A stretch of DNA of 64,000 nt. Origin: Spirosomataceae bacterium TFI 002 (lineage in GTDB: Bacteria > Bacteroidota > Bacteroidia > Cytophagales > Spirosomataceae). Location: contig LT907983.1 in the NCBI GenBank assembly GCA_900230115.1, positions 2,728,001 to 2,792,000 on the forward strand, written 5' to 3'. Shown piece by piece: positions 9,822-19,302 of the stretch. The notes beneath the pieces are model-generated. The model had not been told where the DNA came from, ran no database searches, and was given only the letters and a program-made list of their open reading frames with translations. A program made the translations under genes and the position numbers. Within the stretch, counting starts at the first letter, position 1. Each line of letters starts with the position of its first letter.

Positions 9822-11721
9822 GGTCTAACGACTCAAATTCTGAGTTTTGGCTGATATACTCAGGTACTATAGACTTTAAATGTGCTACAAGAATCTTTTT
9901 TTCTGAATGTAAGTGAGTGCCTAATAGAGATATTGAATTACTTATCTCTTCTGAATTTCCTGACTTTACCTTAGCAATCATTATTTTAGGATGATGTGTT
10001 GGCAAAGTTGCCTCTGCATCATTTAGTAGTTCTTCGTATAGTTTTTCACCGGGGCGTAATCCAGTTATTTTGATTTCAATGTCTTGGCCAATTTGTAAAC
10101 CAGATAACTTTATCATTCTTTTAGCTAGATCATAGATTCTAACTGGTTCACCCATTTCGAAGACAAATATTTCTCCGCCTTTGCCCATTGTTCCGGCTTC
10201 CAAAACAAGCTGACATGCTTCAGGGATAGTCATGAAGTACCTAATGATACGTTTATCCGTTACTGTGATTGGGCCTCCTTCTTCAATTTGTCTTTTGAAT
10301 AATGGAATGACCGAACCATTAGAACCAAGTACATTACCAAATCGAGTAGTAATAAACCTTGTTTTATTTTGGTTTACATTAAGACTTTGAACATACATTT
10401 CGGCAAGCCTTTTTGTGGCCCCCATAACGTTGGTTGGATTTACTGCTTTATCTGTTGAAATGAGTACGAATCTATCTACCTTATATTGAAGAGATAAATC
10501 AGACATGTTTTTTGTTCCAAGCACGTTTACTTCAATTGCTTTGTTAGGGTATGCCTCCATTAGTGGTACATGTTTGTATGCGGCAGCATGAAACACTACA
10601 TTTGGGTTTTCATTTTCGAAAACTTTTTTCATTTGTTTACGGTCAAGTACGCTTCCAACCAATGATACGCATTCAATTTTTGTTTGGTTTCCAAGTCGTG
10701 TCAATTCTGTTTCAAGATCATATAGTCCTGATTCTGCTTGGTCCAATAAAATAACCTTTTTAGGTTCAAATCTAATTACTTGTTTTACAATTTCACTTCC
10801 TATACTGCCGGCTGCTCCAGTGACTAATATTGTTTTATTTTTAAGGAAAGAGCTAACAAGTCGATTATTTAATGTTATTGGGTCACGCTCTAAAAGGTCT
10901 TCTATTTTAATAGTTTTAATTTGACTAGAACTAAGTTCCCCATTCATCCACTGACGTACTGGAGGTATAAGTTTTATCGTTACTCCCGTTTCAAGTAATT
11001 CGTCAATGATTTCATTCTTTCTAACTGAACTTATTCCTTGAATTGCAAAAACTACTTCAACAGATTTAAGCTTCTTTGATTCTTTATTGAGGTAATTTTT
11101 TATTGCTTCTGATCTACTAATTACTTTTGTTCCTTCTATTGTTTTTCCTATTAATTGGGAATTGTCATCTATGTATGCTAGGATCTCATATTTTAATCTT
11201 TTGTCTTGTTGTAAAGTGTTTTTACTTATTCTACCTAAATGTCCAGCACCATATATTAGAACTTTTTTTTGCACCTTAAATGAGTTCAATAGACGAGTGT
11301 AGGTATTCTTTACCATTATACGACTAAAGATTAAACCAACAGAAACGATAAAAAATCCAATGAGTATTATGGGTATTGGAACATGGAAGTAGGGCGAATA
11401 TCTACCGAAATCAATAAAGTTAAGTATGATAAGTTCAAGGCTAGATATTGAAGTTGCTTTAAAGATGTTTACGGCATCTTCTATACTTGTGTGGCGAATT
11501 ATACCCGTGTAAGTTTTAAAATAGAAAAAAGCAGAAATTCTTAAAACAACAACAATAATTAAGTGATATTTGAAAAGATTCGGATCAATGTAATTTAAAT
11601 CGAAGTTGAATTTAATAAACGATGCTAATACAAATGAGCCACAAACAATAATGATATCCATTAAAAGGATAAGCCATTTAGAGACAAACTTTTCTGAAAC
11701 TGATTGTAGGTATTTGTTCAT
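9787..11721 (-). CDS. Membrane-bound UDP-GlcNAc 4,6-dehydratase of the WbpM/CapD/FlaA1 family
   Basis: A 644-residue enzyme with about four N-terminal membrane helices (residues 15-130), a nucleotide-binding middle domain (YGAGHLGR near 155) and a C-terminal SDR domain starting at VTGAAGSIGSEIV (about 300). The catalytic motif is Met-x3-Lys (NVMGATKR), as in WbpM, rather than the usual Tyr-x3-Lys. WbpM-type enzymes keep the C5 configuration and give UDP-2-acetamido-4-keto-6-deoxy-D-glucose. Just upstream lie a WecA/WbpL-like transferase and a WbpV-like reductase, which together would make and attach D-QuiNAc or D-FucNAc as the first sugar of a polysaccharide. It is the last gene of its operon, 97 bases after the transferase. 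Confidence 0.9.
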   Translation of the reverse strand: MNKYLQSVSEKFVSKWLILLMDIIIVCGSFVLASFIKFNFDLNYIDPNLFKYHLIIVVVLRISAFFYFKTYTGIIRHTSIEDAVNIFKATSISSLELIILNFIDFGRYSPYFHVPIPIILIGFFIVSVGLIFSRIMVKNTYTRLLNSFKVQKKVLIYGAGHLGRISKNTLQQDKRLKYEILAYIDDNSQLIGKTIEGTKVISRSEAIKNYLNKESKKLKSVEVVFAIQGISSVRKNEIIDELLETGVTIKLIPPVRQWMNGELSSSQIKTIKIEDLLERDPITLNNRLVSSFLKNKTILVTGAAGSIGSEIVKQVIRFEPKKVILLDQAESGLYDLETELTRLGNQTKIECVSLVGSVLDRKQMKKVFENENPNVVFHAAAYKHVPLMEAYPNKAIEVNVLGTKNMSDLSLQYKVDRFVLISTDKAVNPTNVMGATKRLAEMYVQSLNVNQNKTRFITTRFGNVLGSNGSVIPLFKRQIEEGGPITVTDKRIIRYFMTIPEACQLVLEAGTMGKGGEIFVFEMGEPVRIYDLAKRMIKLSGLQIGQDIEIKITGLRPGEKLYEELLNDAEATLPTHHPKIMIAKVKSGNSEEISNSISLLGTHLHSEKKILVAHLKSIVPEYISQNSEFESLDLTDINVEPDQH

Positions 11722-11818
11722 GGGGTCAATATTTTACCTAAAGTACTGATAATTTGATTTAAACGGATTTAAAATTATTAAATTTTATTATTCGGCAGTA
11801 TCGTTTTAGAGTGGTGTT

Positions 11819-12766
11819 TTAGAATATACTGACTGATTTTTTCTTGCGGAAATAGTGTACAAATCCCAAAATTACGAAAATTGGTAAATACATTAATATT
11901 TGGTCTGCGTTAAAAGATATTACTGATAGGTTTACAATCAATTGTAGTAACACAAAAAGTATGCTCACTTGTAGATGGGACCACTTATACTTATGTACCA
12001 AAATCTGGAAAAAGTGAACTTTATGGGCTTTGAAAATATTTTCACGTTTCGACAACCGATATATTAAAGTGTAAATTGTGTCAATACCGTAAATGGACAA
12101 TAAGAAAATATACTTCCATTGATTTGTTGTAAGAATGAGTACGCCGATACAATAAATGATAATAAAAGCAATACTTACACTTCCAACATCACCGCAAAAA
12201 CCAATAGCTTTTTTTCTAAAGTTGAAAAAAAGAAAAATTATTAAACTAATTCCAGTAAATATTAAAAGGTCCAAATCGATAAACGGACTACTGAAATGGT
12301 GAATATAGGCTAGTGTTAGAATTGTTAGTAAGCTGTAAGCTCCGGTAATTCCGTTAATCCCATCCATAAAGTTGTAGGCATTAATGATACCTACTGAGAT
12401 GATCATGAGTATTGGAATGTATAAAAATAGTATCGAATGACCTTGTTGAGTAAACTCTAGAAAGATAAGCCCAACACTAATGAATTGTGCAACTATCCGA
12501 TATCTATTCTGAAGAGGCCGAATGTCATCAATAAAGCTAATTGTGCTTATTAATATGAAGCCTAGAGTGAAATATGGTAAGCTAAAACTATTATATATAG
12601 AGTATGATAGTGTTGCAATTACAAAGATTATACCCATTCCTCTGATGGTAACCTTTTTATGAGAGCTTCTTTCGTTAGGTTTATCTACAATTCCATATTT
12701 GGTTGCAATTCTTAAATAAAAGAATTCTGTGAGAAGTAAAAATATGGCCAATCCAATATATACCAT
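11819..12766 (-). CDS. Undecaprenyl-phosphate sugar-1-phosphate transferase, WecA/WbpL/MraY family
   Basis: The 315-residue polytopic protein (about 10 helices) carries the landmarks of the polyprenyl-phosphate HexNAc-1-phosphate transferases: VDKPNERSSHKK near residue 28, the DD pair in ISFIDDIRP, the NAYNFMDGINGITG signature near residue 128, and the magnesium-binding GDVGS. A C-terminal cytoplasmic loop contains HKVHFFQILVHK, like the His-rich loop of WecA. The reaction loads a HexNAc-1-phosphate onto undecaprenyl phosphate on the inner face of the cytoplasmic membrane. It abuts the upstream reductase gene with no gap, so the substrate is probably the sugar made by that enzyme, as for WbpL. 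Confidence 0.9.
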   Translation of the reverse strand: MVYIGLAIFLLLTEFFYLRIATKYGIVDKPNERSSHKKVTIRGMGIIFVIATLSYSIYNSFSLPYFTLGFILISTISFIDDIRPLQNRYRIVAQFISVGLIFLEFTQQGHSILFLYIPILMIISVGIINAYNFMDGINGITGAYSLLTILTLAYIHHFSSPFIDLDLLIFTGISLIIFLFFNFRKKAIGFCGDVGSVSIAFIIIYCIGVLILTTNQWKYIFLLSIYGIDTIYTLIYRLSKRENIFKAHKVHFFQILVHKYKWSHLQVSILFVLLQLIVNLSVISFNADQILMYLPIFVILGFVHYFRKKKSVSIF

Positions 12767-13702
12767 TTATAATTTTGATGATTGAGAGTAATAATTTAGA
12801 ACAGAACTTGGTTTCCAATTTGTTGCTAAAAGTGCTTTCTTATTTGAAAACGTTAAGCTTGTTGTAATTTTGTTCAACTTAGGACTTGTAATTGGAAAGT
12901 TTTTTAATGTCAAGCTGCTAATCATATCACCTATTAGGGCTAATAACTTTGCAACATAAAGTGGTATGGAAAAGGGCTCTTTGTTTTTTGTTTTCTTAAT
13001 TGAAATAGCTAATTCCCTTACAGACGGGTCATAGCCATCTGTTAAATTATATATTCCACCTTTCGACCTTATTTTATCAATAAAAATAGGGATATCTGTT
13101 AAAAGTATCATACTCCTTTTGGCTCGCCCTTTATCTATAAGAGGGAATCTACCCTTCTTAATCGCTGATATCATATCACCAAGGTTGCCTGGAGGATTAT
13201 CACCTGCAATTAGTGGTAGTCTTAAAACCGTGAGGGTTACGTTATTTTTAGTGCACCAAGAGCTTATTAGTTCTTCTGATACAATTTTACTTTTACCATA
13301 AGGGTCGCTAGCGTTTAATGAAAAATTCTCATCGATATCTATTCCCTTTTCACGACCATAAACGGCAACAGAACTTATGAAAATGAACTGATTAGGTTTT
13401 ATGCTTAATTCACTTAACGCGGAAATCAAATTTTGAGTGATGAGCACATTTTCAGTATAAATTGACTCTTTGTCAACTGTTGATTGACCGAAAAAATGTG
13501 CTTTTCCCGCGGCATGAATCACGATTTTAAAATGATCATCAATAAGTTTTGGATATTGTTGTGACAGGTCACATTGCAAATATAATTCGGAGTCAGTAGG
13601 AGGTTGGTTTCTTAATATAGATAGCACTTCAAACTTTGAATTGAAATATTTAAATATCTCTTTACCCAAAAAACCACTCCTACCTGTGAGTAATATTCTC
13701 AT
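12767..13702 (-). CDS. NAD-dependent sugar epimerase/reductase, WbpV-like
   Basis: An extended SDR protein of 311 residues. The cofactor motif is TGRSGFLG at the N-terminus; the catalytic residues are Ser in ISSVAVYG and Tyr-x3-Lys in DPYGKSK (about residue 140). Proteins of this type placed between a WbpL-like transferase and a WbpM-like dehydratase reduce the 4-keto group of UDP-4-keto-QuiNAc to UDP-D-QuiNAc or UDP-D-FucNAc; that function is inferred from family and position. A strong terminator-like hairpin ends 8 bases before the ATG, so this gene begins a separate transcription unit or depends on read-through. Confidence 0.82.
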   Translation of the reverse strand: MRILLTGRSGFLGKEIFKYFNSKFEVLSILRNQPPTDSELYLQCDLSQQYPKLIDDHFKIVIHAAGKAHFFGQSTVDKESIYTENVLITQNLISALSELSIKPNQFIFISSVAVYGREKGIDIDENFSLNASDPYGKSKIVSEELISSWCTKNNVTLTVLRLPLIAGDNPPGNLGDMISAIKKGRFPLIDKGRAKRSMILLTDIPIFIDKIRSKGGIYNLTDGYDPSVRELAISIKKTKNKEPFSIPLYVAKLLALIGDMISSLTLKNFPITSPKLNKITTSLTFSNKKALLATNWKPSSVLNYYSQSSKL

Positions 13703-13710
13703 AACACAAA

Positions 13711-13742
13711 AATAGAGCCTTTATATTGATAAAGGCTCTATT
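13711..13742 (-). terminator. Rho-independent terminator after the fibre-like gene
   Basis: A perfect 13-bp stem (AATAGAGCCTTTA with TAAAGGCTCTATT) and 6-base loop, followed on the minus strand by five T. It lies 25 bases past the stop of the fibre-like gene and only 8 bases before the ATG of the next gene in the same direction. Confidence 0.85.
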
Positions 13743-13766
13743 CTAAATTATTTAAAATCAAATGAT

Positions 13767-15143
13767 TTACTTCTTTAATGAGTTTTTCAAAGCTTGGTTT
13801 TCACTTTTCAATGCTTTTACTTCTTTATTTAACTCGATCATATAAAGAGTAAGCTCTTCAATTTTTTCCATAAACATTTTTGAAGTCTGAGCCACATCTA
13901 AACCACTATTTACCATTTCGTCAGCCGATGGCACGTTAGGTAGATGCTTGTTCTCTTTTGTAAACGACTCTACTTCTTCAAGTGACATTAGCTTATAAGT
14001 AGGTTCAAAAACGTAATCAGCCCAGTCTGTACCCGCCGTTGCTAAAGCAACTTTCACTTTTTCCGTTAAAATCCCACCTTTTACCAATAAGTTATAACCG
14101 CCGCCCATAGAACTGTGTCCTTGTGTTCTCAAAGCTGGGCTTACATCACCAATTGTTACGTATTTGGCTGAGAAATCGCCATAGATGAGAGGAGTAACAG
14201 TGGCTGAGTTAGCGATATATAACTTATTGGACTCATTAGTCAAAGCACTCGCCTTTCCTGCGTCTCTTCCGATGTAAACATTCCCTGTACCATTTTTGAG
14301 ATATCCGCTGTAATAGCCTATTCCTACGTTATCGTTACCTAGAGAGTGATATAAGGAATATCCACCTAGACCAATATTTCTACTACCTGTTTCATTTGAG
14401 AGCATTGAAAATATACCAATTGCAACGTTAAAATTACCCATCGTATTATTTTTTAAGGAAGATCCTCCAATTGCTGTATTGTACCATCCATTTGTGTTTT
14501 TCCACATTGAACTAGCTCCAATTGCTGTATTTTGATTTCCGTTATTATCTCTAAGAGCTAAAGGTCCAATAGCTAGGTTATTGACCCCAGTTGTATTACT
14601 TCTTAACGTCGCATAACCTAAGCCTACGTTAACGCCGCCCGTAGCAGCGGGGTTATTGATTGAAGATAAACCTGCTTCGTAACCCATGAAAAAGTTGTTT
14701 GCAGTGGTAGATGCATTCATAAATCCTGCGTAAGTGTTTTTAACTTTAAAAATTAACGGTTTATCATCAATTGTGCCAATAAAGTTATTAGCAGGATCGG
14801 TTCCCGAGTCACCCGTTTTACTCCAGTTATCGGCATTAGCTGCCATCACTGACTTTGCTTCAGTATTTGATAAAGGTTTCCATGTATTATCAGAAAAGAA
14901 GTAGAAGCCAATTATGTTATTTGTTTGATAAATCATTAATCCATCCGCTGGATTTTTAATTTCATTCCTTTGATCTAACGTCATTCTTGGAATCAATAGC
15001 CCCTTACTATTTGATTGAATGTCTAAAATTGCGGATTTGTCAGGATTGGAAGTTCCAACACCAACGTTACCATCTTGACCATAAACGCCAATTTGTGTAA
15101 ATACGAACAAGACCACGAGTAATACGGAGTATAAATTTTTCAT
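13767..15143 (-). CDS. Secreted fibre-like protein with repeated AIG motifs and a C-terminal coiled coil
   Basis: This 458-residue protein has a signal peptide (ending IGVYGQ) and then [20 protein letters not shown], the usual start of Bacteroidota tail-fibre-like surface proteins. Residues 170-300 hold repeats of about 23 residues built on NTAIG, NVAIG or NVGIG, resembling trimeric adhesin head or stalk repeats. The end matches the segment found in proteins with a chaperone-of-endosialidase-like tail ([17 protein letters not shown]), then a coiled coil of about 40 residues ending [14 protein letters not shown]. No T9SS C-terminal domain is visible, so export is unclear. Probably a trimeric surface or extracellular fibre. 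It is its own transcription unit inside the polysaccharide locus. Confidence 0.78.
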   Translation of the reverse strand: MKNLYSVLLVVLFVFTQIGVYGQDGNVGVGTSNPDKSAILDIQSNSKGLLIPRMTLDQRNEIKNPADGLMIYQTNNIIGFYFFSDNTWKPLSNTEAKSVMAANADNWSKTGDSGTDPANNFIGTIDDKPLIFKVKNTYAGFMNASTTANNFFMGYEAGLSSINNPAATGGVNVGLGYATLRSNTTGVNNLAIGPLALRDNNGNQNTAIGASSMWKNTNGWYNTAIGGSSLKNNTMGNFNVAIGIFSMLSNETGSRNIGLGGYSLYHSLGNDNVGIGYYSGYLKNGTGNVYIGRDAGKASALTNESNKLYIANSATVTPLIYGDFSAKYVTIGDVSPALRTQGHSSMGGGYNLLVKGGILTEKVKVALATAGTDWADYVFEPTYKLMSLEEVESFTKENKHLPNVPSADEMVNSGLDVAQTSKMFMEKIEELTLYMIELNKEVKALKSENQALKNSLKK

Positions 15144-15376
15144 ACTGTTTATTTATTTAAATGTTAATTCGATTATTTATTTAAAAGTAGTAACATTTTA
15201 TTGTTGGCGAAAATGAAAGTGTGCTTTTTTATTAAATGGTTAAATGGGGCTTAGTGAATAAATTAGTTCGGTTTTTCTTCTGAAAGCTTCTCATTCTTTT
15301 TAAAATGTAAAATTGAAAAGGTTCTAAAATTTTAGATTCCAATTCAAATGATTGGGGGAATGATGAATTAATATAA

Positions 15377-16195
15377 CTATTTCATCATTTCCTTTTTAAC
15401 AAATAGCATTTCAATAGAAAAGTATTTGGCATTTTTACGAGGTAAAAGAAACTCTAAATAACCTGCTAGTGCCAACCGTGATCTCAAAAGTGACAAATCG
15501 TTAAAATACTCTTGAGTTGATGATAAACCTTTCGGGGGTCTTTCAAATTCTGCGATAATTTGATCTGGTAAAATTTTACTCTCTACCATTTGCTGTAGAA
15601 CAGGTAAAGCAGCTCCTTCAATGTCAGCTTTGAAAATAGAAATATGTTTGTGTTGATTCTGATTTAAAATTGTTTCCATTTTATAGCATTGTGCTTTGAA
15701 AAAATTTAATTTGGAATTCTCCTTTGTCATCATTGTTGCAGAACCTTTGTTTTTGGGAATAAAAAATTTAACTTCTTCGTCTTTAGTCCAGATTCCTACT
15801 GGTTTGAATTTAAAGGACTTAATTCCTTTAAATTTATTCATAAATGAGATTGATTCCGGAGTTGGGTCATACATGAATACATCACATCCGAACATCTTAT
15901 TAATACCTATATCAAATGTTATATCTGTTAGAATACCAAAGGAATAAACAATACTTTTTTCATTTATATCGAAACGTTTATCAATGGAGTAATTTCCAAC
16001 AATAATCCCATTTGCTCCAATATTTTTAATTGAGGCTTGATAATTCTTGGTCATAATTCTTTCCCTGTCCAAGAAATAAATACAATTCATAGTGATAATA
16101 CGTAAAAGTAACTTATCCATTAACTCCATTAAAAAATAACATAGTGAAGAGCTATTTCTGCGGTGAAAGATTAATTTCTGAAAAATCTTTTTCAT
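15377..16195 (-). CDS. FkbM-family methyltransferase-like protein
   Basis: A 272-residue protein of the FkbM class of SAM-dependent methyltransferases. Visible landmarks are YSFGILTDITFDIG (SAM-binding region, about residue 90), VFMYDPTPES, and FKADIEGAALPVLQQM (about residue 195), the conserved acidic motif before the last strands. FkbM proteins in polysaccharide loci usually O-methylate a sugar. The first 55 residues are basic and hydrophobic and not part of the fold. It ends the long Pse/exopolysaccharide gene series, 274 bases after the GT2 gene. A sugar 2-O-methyltransferase role is inferred; the target cannot be read from sequence. Confidence 0.75.
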   Translation of the reverse strand: MKKIFQKLIFHRRNSSSLCYFLMELMDKLLLRIITMNCIYFLDRERIMTKNYQASIKNIGANGIIVGNYSIDKRFDINEKSIVYSFGILTDITFDIGINKMFGCDVFMYDPTPESISFMNKFKGIKSFKFKPVGIWTKDEEVKFFIPKNKGSATMMTKENSKLNFFKAQCYKMETILNQNQHKHISIFKADIEGAALPVLQQMVESKILPDQIIAEFERPPKGLSSTQEYFNDLSLLRSRLALAGYLEFLLPRKNAKYFSIEMLFVKKEMMK

Positions 16196-16469
16196 TACAC
16201 TTGCTTATTTTGGACCAACTTTTTTTTGAAGTTCTAATTCAATACCAGACTAATTTTTATGGATTGAAATATCTATCAAACAATCTAAACATACTAATCG
16301 AAGAGCATTCAACAGTATTATTGTTAATTGGATTTATCCTAAACTTTAAAATTTGATAGTATAGTACTATTGGAGTTATTTGATGTTATTTTATGGAGTT
16401 GTATAAAATTGTATATGGTGATTAATTCGTCTGGTACTATTAACTTAGGTTTCAACGATGGAAATGGAG

Positions 16470-17246
16470 TTAGGATACCTTACTTGTGTATTTCTTCCTT
16501 AAACCTTCAAAAGCATAGTAAATGAAGGAAGATAAAGATTGCATTAATGTTAACTTTTCGAACTTTCTCAATACATTCCAAGTATCTCTTGCAGAAACAA
16601 ACTTGTTAGTGGTTTTGGCATTTTCGTGTACTCTATAGTAAGTTAGAGGGCTATTCAGACCCATTGCAAAAATATTTTCGATTCTCAATATTTTTAACCA
16701 CAATGCATAGTCCTCGACGATTTTTATTCCTGCATCAAAAGTAATATCTTTTATTTTGTGAGCATCCAGCATTACACTTGAACAGCAAATTTTATTTCCT
16801 TTAAGTAAATCTTTATAACTTATCTTTTCCGGGACGTCCAGAATGTTGATTGTGTCTCCATCTGTATCTGTTCTTGCGACTCCGGTAAAGGAAAAGGCAC
16901 CATTGTTTTTCTCTAAAAATTCAACTTGAAATTTGATTTTGTTAACATCCCAAAAGTCATCAGAATCCAAAAAAGAAATATATTTACCTTTACTTAATTG
17001 AATTCCTTTGTTTCTGGCTCCCGCGGTGAATAATTTTTCTTTAGACGGAAATAAGAGAAACCTTTTATCATTATTAATAATTTTTTTTACTATTTCAATC
17101 GTCTGATCTTCCGATACATCGTCTACAATGATTACTTCAATATTAGTATATGTTTGAGCTATGACAGACTCTAAAGTTCTCAAAATGTAGGGTTGAGAAT
17201 TGAAAGTAGGGATAATTACCGATACGAGGTGGAATTGAGTGTTCAT
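16470..17246 (-). CDS. Glycosyltransferase family 2
   Basis: A 258-residue GT-A enzyme. The N-terminus VSVIIPTFNSQPYI and EVIIVDDVSEDQ bind the nucleotide sugar, and LDSDDFWD near residue 97 supplies the metal-binding DxD motif. There is no membrane segment, so it should act on the cytoplasmic side on a lipid-linked glycan. It overlaps the PhyH-like gene by 4 bases (ATGA junction), showing translational coupling. Donor and acceptor are unknown; the setting suggests one linkage of the repeat unit made by this locus. Confidence 0.88.
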   Translation of the reverse strand: MNTQFHLVSVIIPTFNSQPYILRTLESVIAQTYTNIEVIIVDDVSEDQTIEIVKKIINNDKRFLLFPSKEKLFTAGARNKGIQLSKGKYISFLDSDDFWDVNKIKFQVEFLEKNNGAFSFTGVARTDTDGDTINILDVPEKISYKDLLKGNKICCSSVMLDAHKIKDITFDAGIKIVEDYALWLKILRIENIFAMGLNSPLTYYRVHENAKTTNKFVSARDTWNVLRKFEKLTLMQSLSSFIYYAFEGLRKKYTSKVS

Positions 17247-18025
17247 TTTTTTTCTATTCTAAAAAGAGGAAGTTTCTGGATACTTTTTGGTAGCTTTCTA
17301 TTGTAGTTATAGCAAGTTAGAGCGTATCGAACGCCCTCCTCTAAGGGTTTACCCCTATGTAAGCCTCTTGTATCTACTAAAATAAGAGTCCCTGCCTTGC
17401 CGCAAAACGTTTGTGGCTCATCAATAACTCGGTTTTCAATGAGGGTGTCTATGTCTTCGTTTGTAAATCTATCTTCGTTGATACCTTTTTTTAAAAATTT
17501 GGATACTTGACGTATACTTTTAAAATTTCCAGAACTTTTTACGTATTGAAACGGGCCGTTGCTTTCATTTACATCGGAAATGTACAATATTGTTTTGAAT
17601 TGGTGACTGAAGGGGGAGTCCCTGTGCCAACCAGTTCCAGAACCTTTGCCACTTGCGGAATATAATATCTTACCTAGTAAAATGAATGATTTCCTTTTAG
17701 GGAAGGTGTGGAAATAGTTAAAAAAAGATTTATTTATTTTTTCGACTGACTCAATACGAAATTTCCTATTGAGTACATCAACACCATATATACGATAATC
17801 ACTACCCATTGACTCTATTGATAAGTATTGGGGGTAGTTGTCCATTTCTTTATGAGCCATTTTTACTAACTGTGAACAGTACTCAGCACTTATAAAATTA
17901 TTAATAACAAAAAAGCCGTTTTTTCTAATGGCAGAAATTACTTCTTTGTCATTAGAGGGTATGAAGGGAAAGTGAAGCTTAACAATTAATTCACTGATAA
18001 TCAGTTTTAGGATATTTTTTAACAT
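17243..18025 (-). CDS. Phytanoyl-CoA dioxygenase (PhyH) family Fe(II)/2-oxoglutarate oxygenase
   Basis: A 260-residue protein with the double-stranded beta-helix layout of PhyH proteins. The iron ligands are visible as HRD in GTGWHRDSPF (about residue 133) and the distal His in DTRGLHRGKP, followed by an Arg-containing segment (GVRYALTCYNYNR) that would bind 2-oxoglutarate. Such enzymes hydroxylate or otherwise oxidise small molecules. Set between a glycosyltransferase and a polymerase candidate, it may modify a sugar or its N-acyl group; that is inference only. Overlap with the GT2 gene puts it firmly in the operon. Confidence 0.8.
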   Translation of the reverse strand: MLKNILKLIISELIVKLHFPFIPSNDKEVISAIRKNGFFVINNFISAEYCSQLVKMAHKEMDNYPQYLSIESMGSDYRIYGVDVLNRKFRIESVEKINKSFFNYFHTFPKRKSFILLGKILYSASGKGSGTGWHRDSPFSHQFKTILYISDVNESNGPFQYVKSSGNFKSIRQVSKFLKKGINEDRFTNEDIDTLIENRVIDEPQTFCGKAGTLILVDTRGLHRGKPLEEGVRYALTCYNYNRKLPKSIQKLPLFRIEKK

Positions 18026-18040
18026 CTTTCTTAAGTTTTA

Positions 18041-19300
18041 TTATTTAGAATATTTAGAAAAAACTGTGATGAGCAGTATTAAATAAATGGTAGTAGGATC
18101 AAATATAATTAAGAAATCTATAGGAGATTCGAAAAGCGGTAAAACGTACAGAAAAATAATCAACAAACCCAAGATTGACACTTTGTTAATGCTATTTTGA
18201 ATTACTCTATTTATAGCTCTTATTATTAAAACCAAATATGATGATAAAAGGAATAGGTTTAACGGGAAAAAGGGTACATATAAAAATGAGGCAACTAAAC
18301 CAGGAGATGCTCCGGCTCTAGCATGATAGTTTTGGTACGTATTCAGAAAGTTAAGTCGTGAAATATTGAATATTTCGGGTTTAGGCGACTCAATGCCGAA
18401 TAATATACTAAACCTATATTTAAGTACATCAAAAGGTATTTTGATTGCATCTATCTGGAAATTAATATCAAAAGGATGATTATTTGCTACCTGAATTAGC
18501 GAGGCGTACGAATTTGCTAATCGAATTACAATTTGCCTTATAATTTCCTCTCGAACTTCATCAGAAAGAAATAAATATTGGGTTTGTTCAAATCCAAATT
18601 TATTTGCAAATCCAATGAAAATAACTCCCATAGATATGAAGAAAAGTAATAAGACAATTCCAAGTCCTTTAAGGCTAAATATCTTTAAGTTTCTTGATTT
18701 TATTAGAATAGCTTCTTTCTTAATGAAGAGCAATGCAATTGCTATCACTGCAAAAATCAAATCCATTGATGCCGCTATAGTTATAACGAAGGAGAAAGTT
18801 GTGATTAGGTAGAGAATATGCTTCTTTTTGAAAGTATTTTTCTCTTTCAGCAGCCTAAGGTATTCGTAAAAAACGAATAGTCTGAAGTATGTTTTGAGTG
18901 TGATAAAAACAAAAACGGATCCTCCAAATTCTGACATGGAGGTCCCAGATTGGTAAAAGCTTAGACCATAGTTATTATAAAAGTCTAACGACAGGTAAAA
19001 AAAAACAATTGATAAAAAGTAATTTAGGAAGTTGTATTGATAGGGACATAAAAAAGATAAAATACTAGATTTAGTATGTTTTGTACTAAACAAATTATCC
19101 AAGACGATCACTATAATAAAAATAGCCGTACTCAACATGATAAATGCCCATGAAGAAAATGGGATAAAACCCCAAAAGTGATCTCTAAATGCTTCAATAA
19201 AGATGAAACTAAATAGAAAAGACGGAACATATGTAATAAAGAAATAAAGTATTATTACTTTGAAACCTGGTGTTTTATATATTTCCAAAGAAAGTCGCAC
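18041..19300 (-). CDS. Polytopic membrane protein, candidate O-antigen/exopolysaccharide polymerase (Wzy-like)
   Basis: A 419-residue, very hydrophobic protein with about 10-12 predicted helices and one large soluble loop (about residues 230-330) that includes a conserved-looking ARAGASPGLVASFLY stretch just before the last helices. That topology is typical of Wzy polymerases and related O-antigen ligases, which lack strong sequence signatures. It lies between the flippase candidate and tailoring genes, where wzy is commonly found. The start is a GTG two bases after the flippase stop. Identity rests on topology and context, not on a diagnostic motif. Confidence 0.6.
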   Translation of the reverse strand: MRLSLEIYKTPGFKVIILYFFITYVPSFLFSFIFIEAFRDHFWGFIPFSSWAFIMLSTAIFIIVIVLDNLFSTKHTKSSILSFLCPYQYNFLNYFLSIVFFYLSLDFYNNYGLSFYQSGTSMSEFGGSVFVFITLKTYFRLFVFYEYLRLLKEKNTFKKKHILYLITTFSFVITIAASMDLIFAVIAIALLFIKKEAILIKSRNLKIFSLKGLGIVLLLFFISMGVIFIGFANKFGFEQTQYLFLSDEVREEIIRQIVIRLANSYASLIQVANNHPFDINFQIDAIKIPFDVLKYRFSILFGIESPKPEIFNISRLNFLNTYQNYHARAGASPGLVASFLYVPFFPLNLFLLSSYLVLIIRAINRVIQNSINKVSILGLLIIFLYVLPLFESPIDFLIIFDPTTIYLILLITVFSKYSK

Positions 19301-19302
19301 TG

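Noticed and set aside
16144-16356. 70-residue plus-strand frame in the gap upstream of the FkbM gene
   Set aside because: It overlaps the start of the FkbM gene on the other strand, is low in complexity and has no recognisable features. The 274-base gap otherwise holds nothing I can name.
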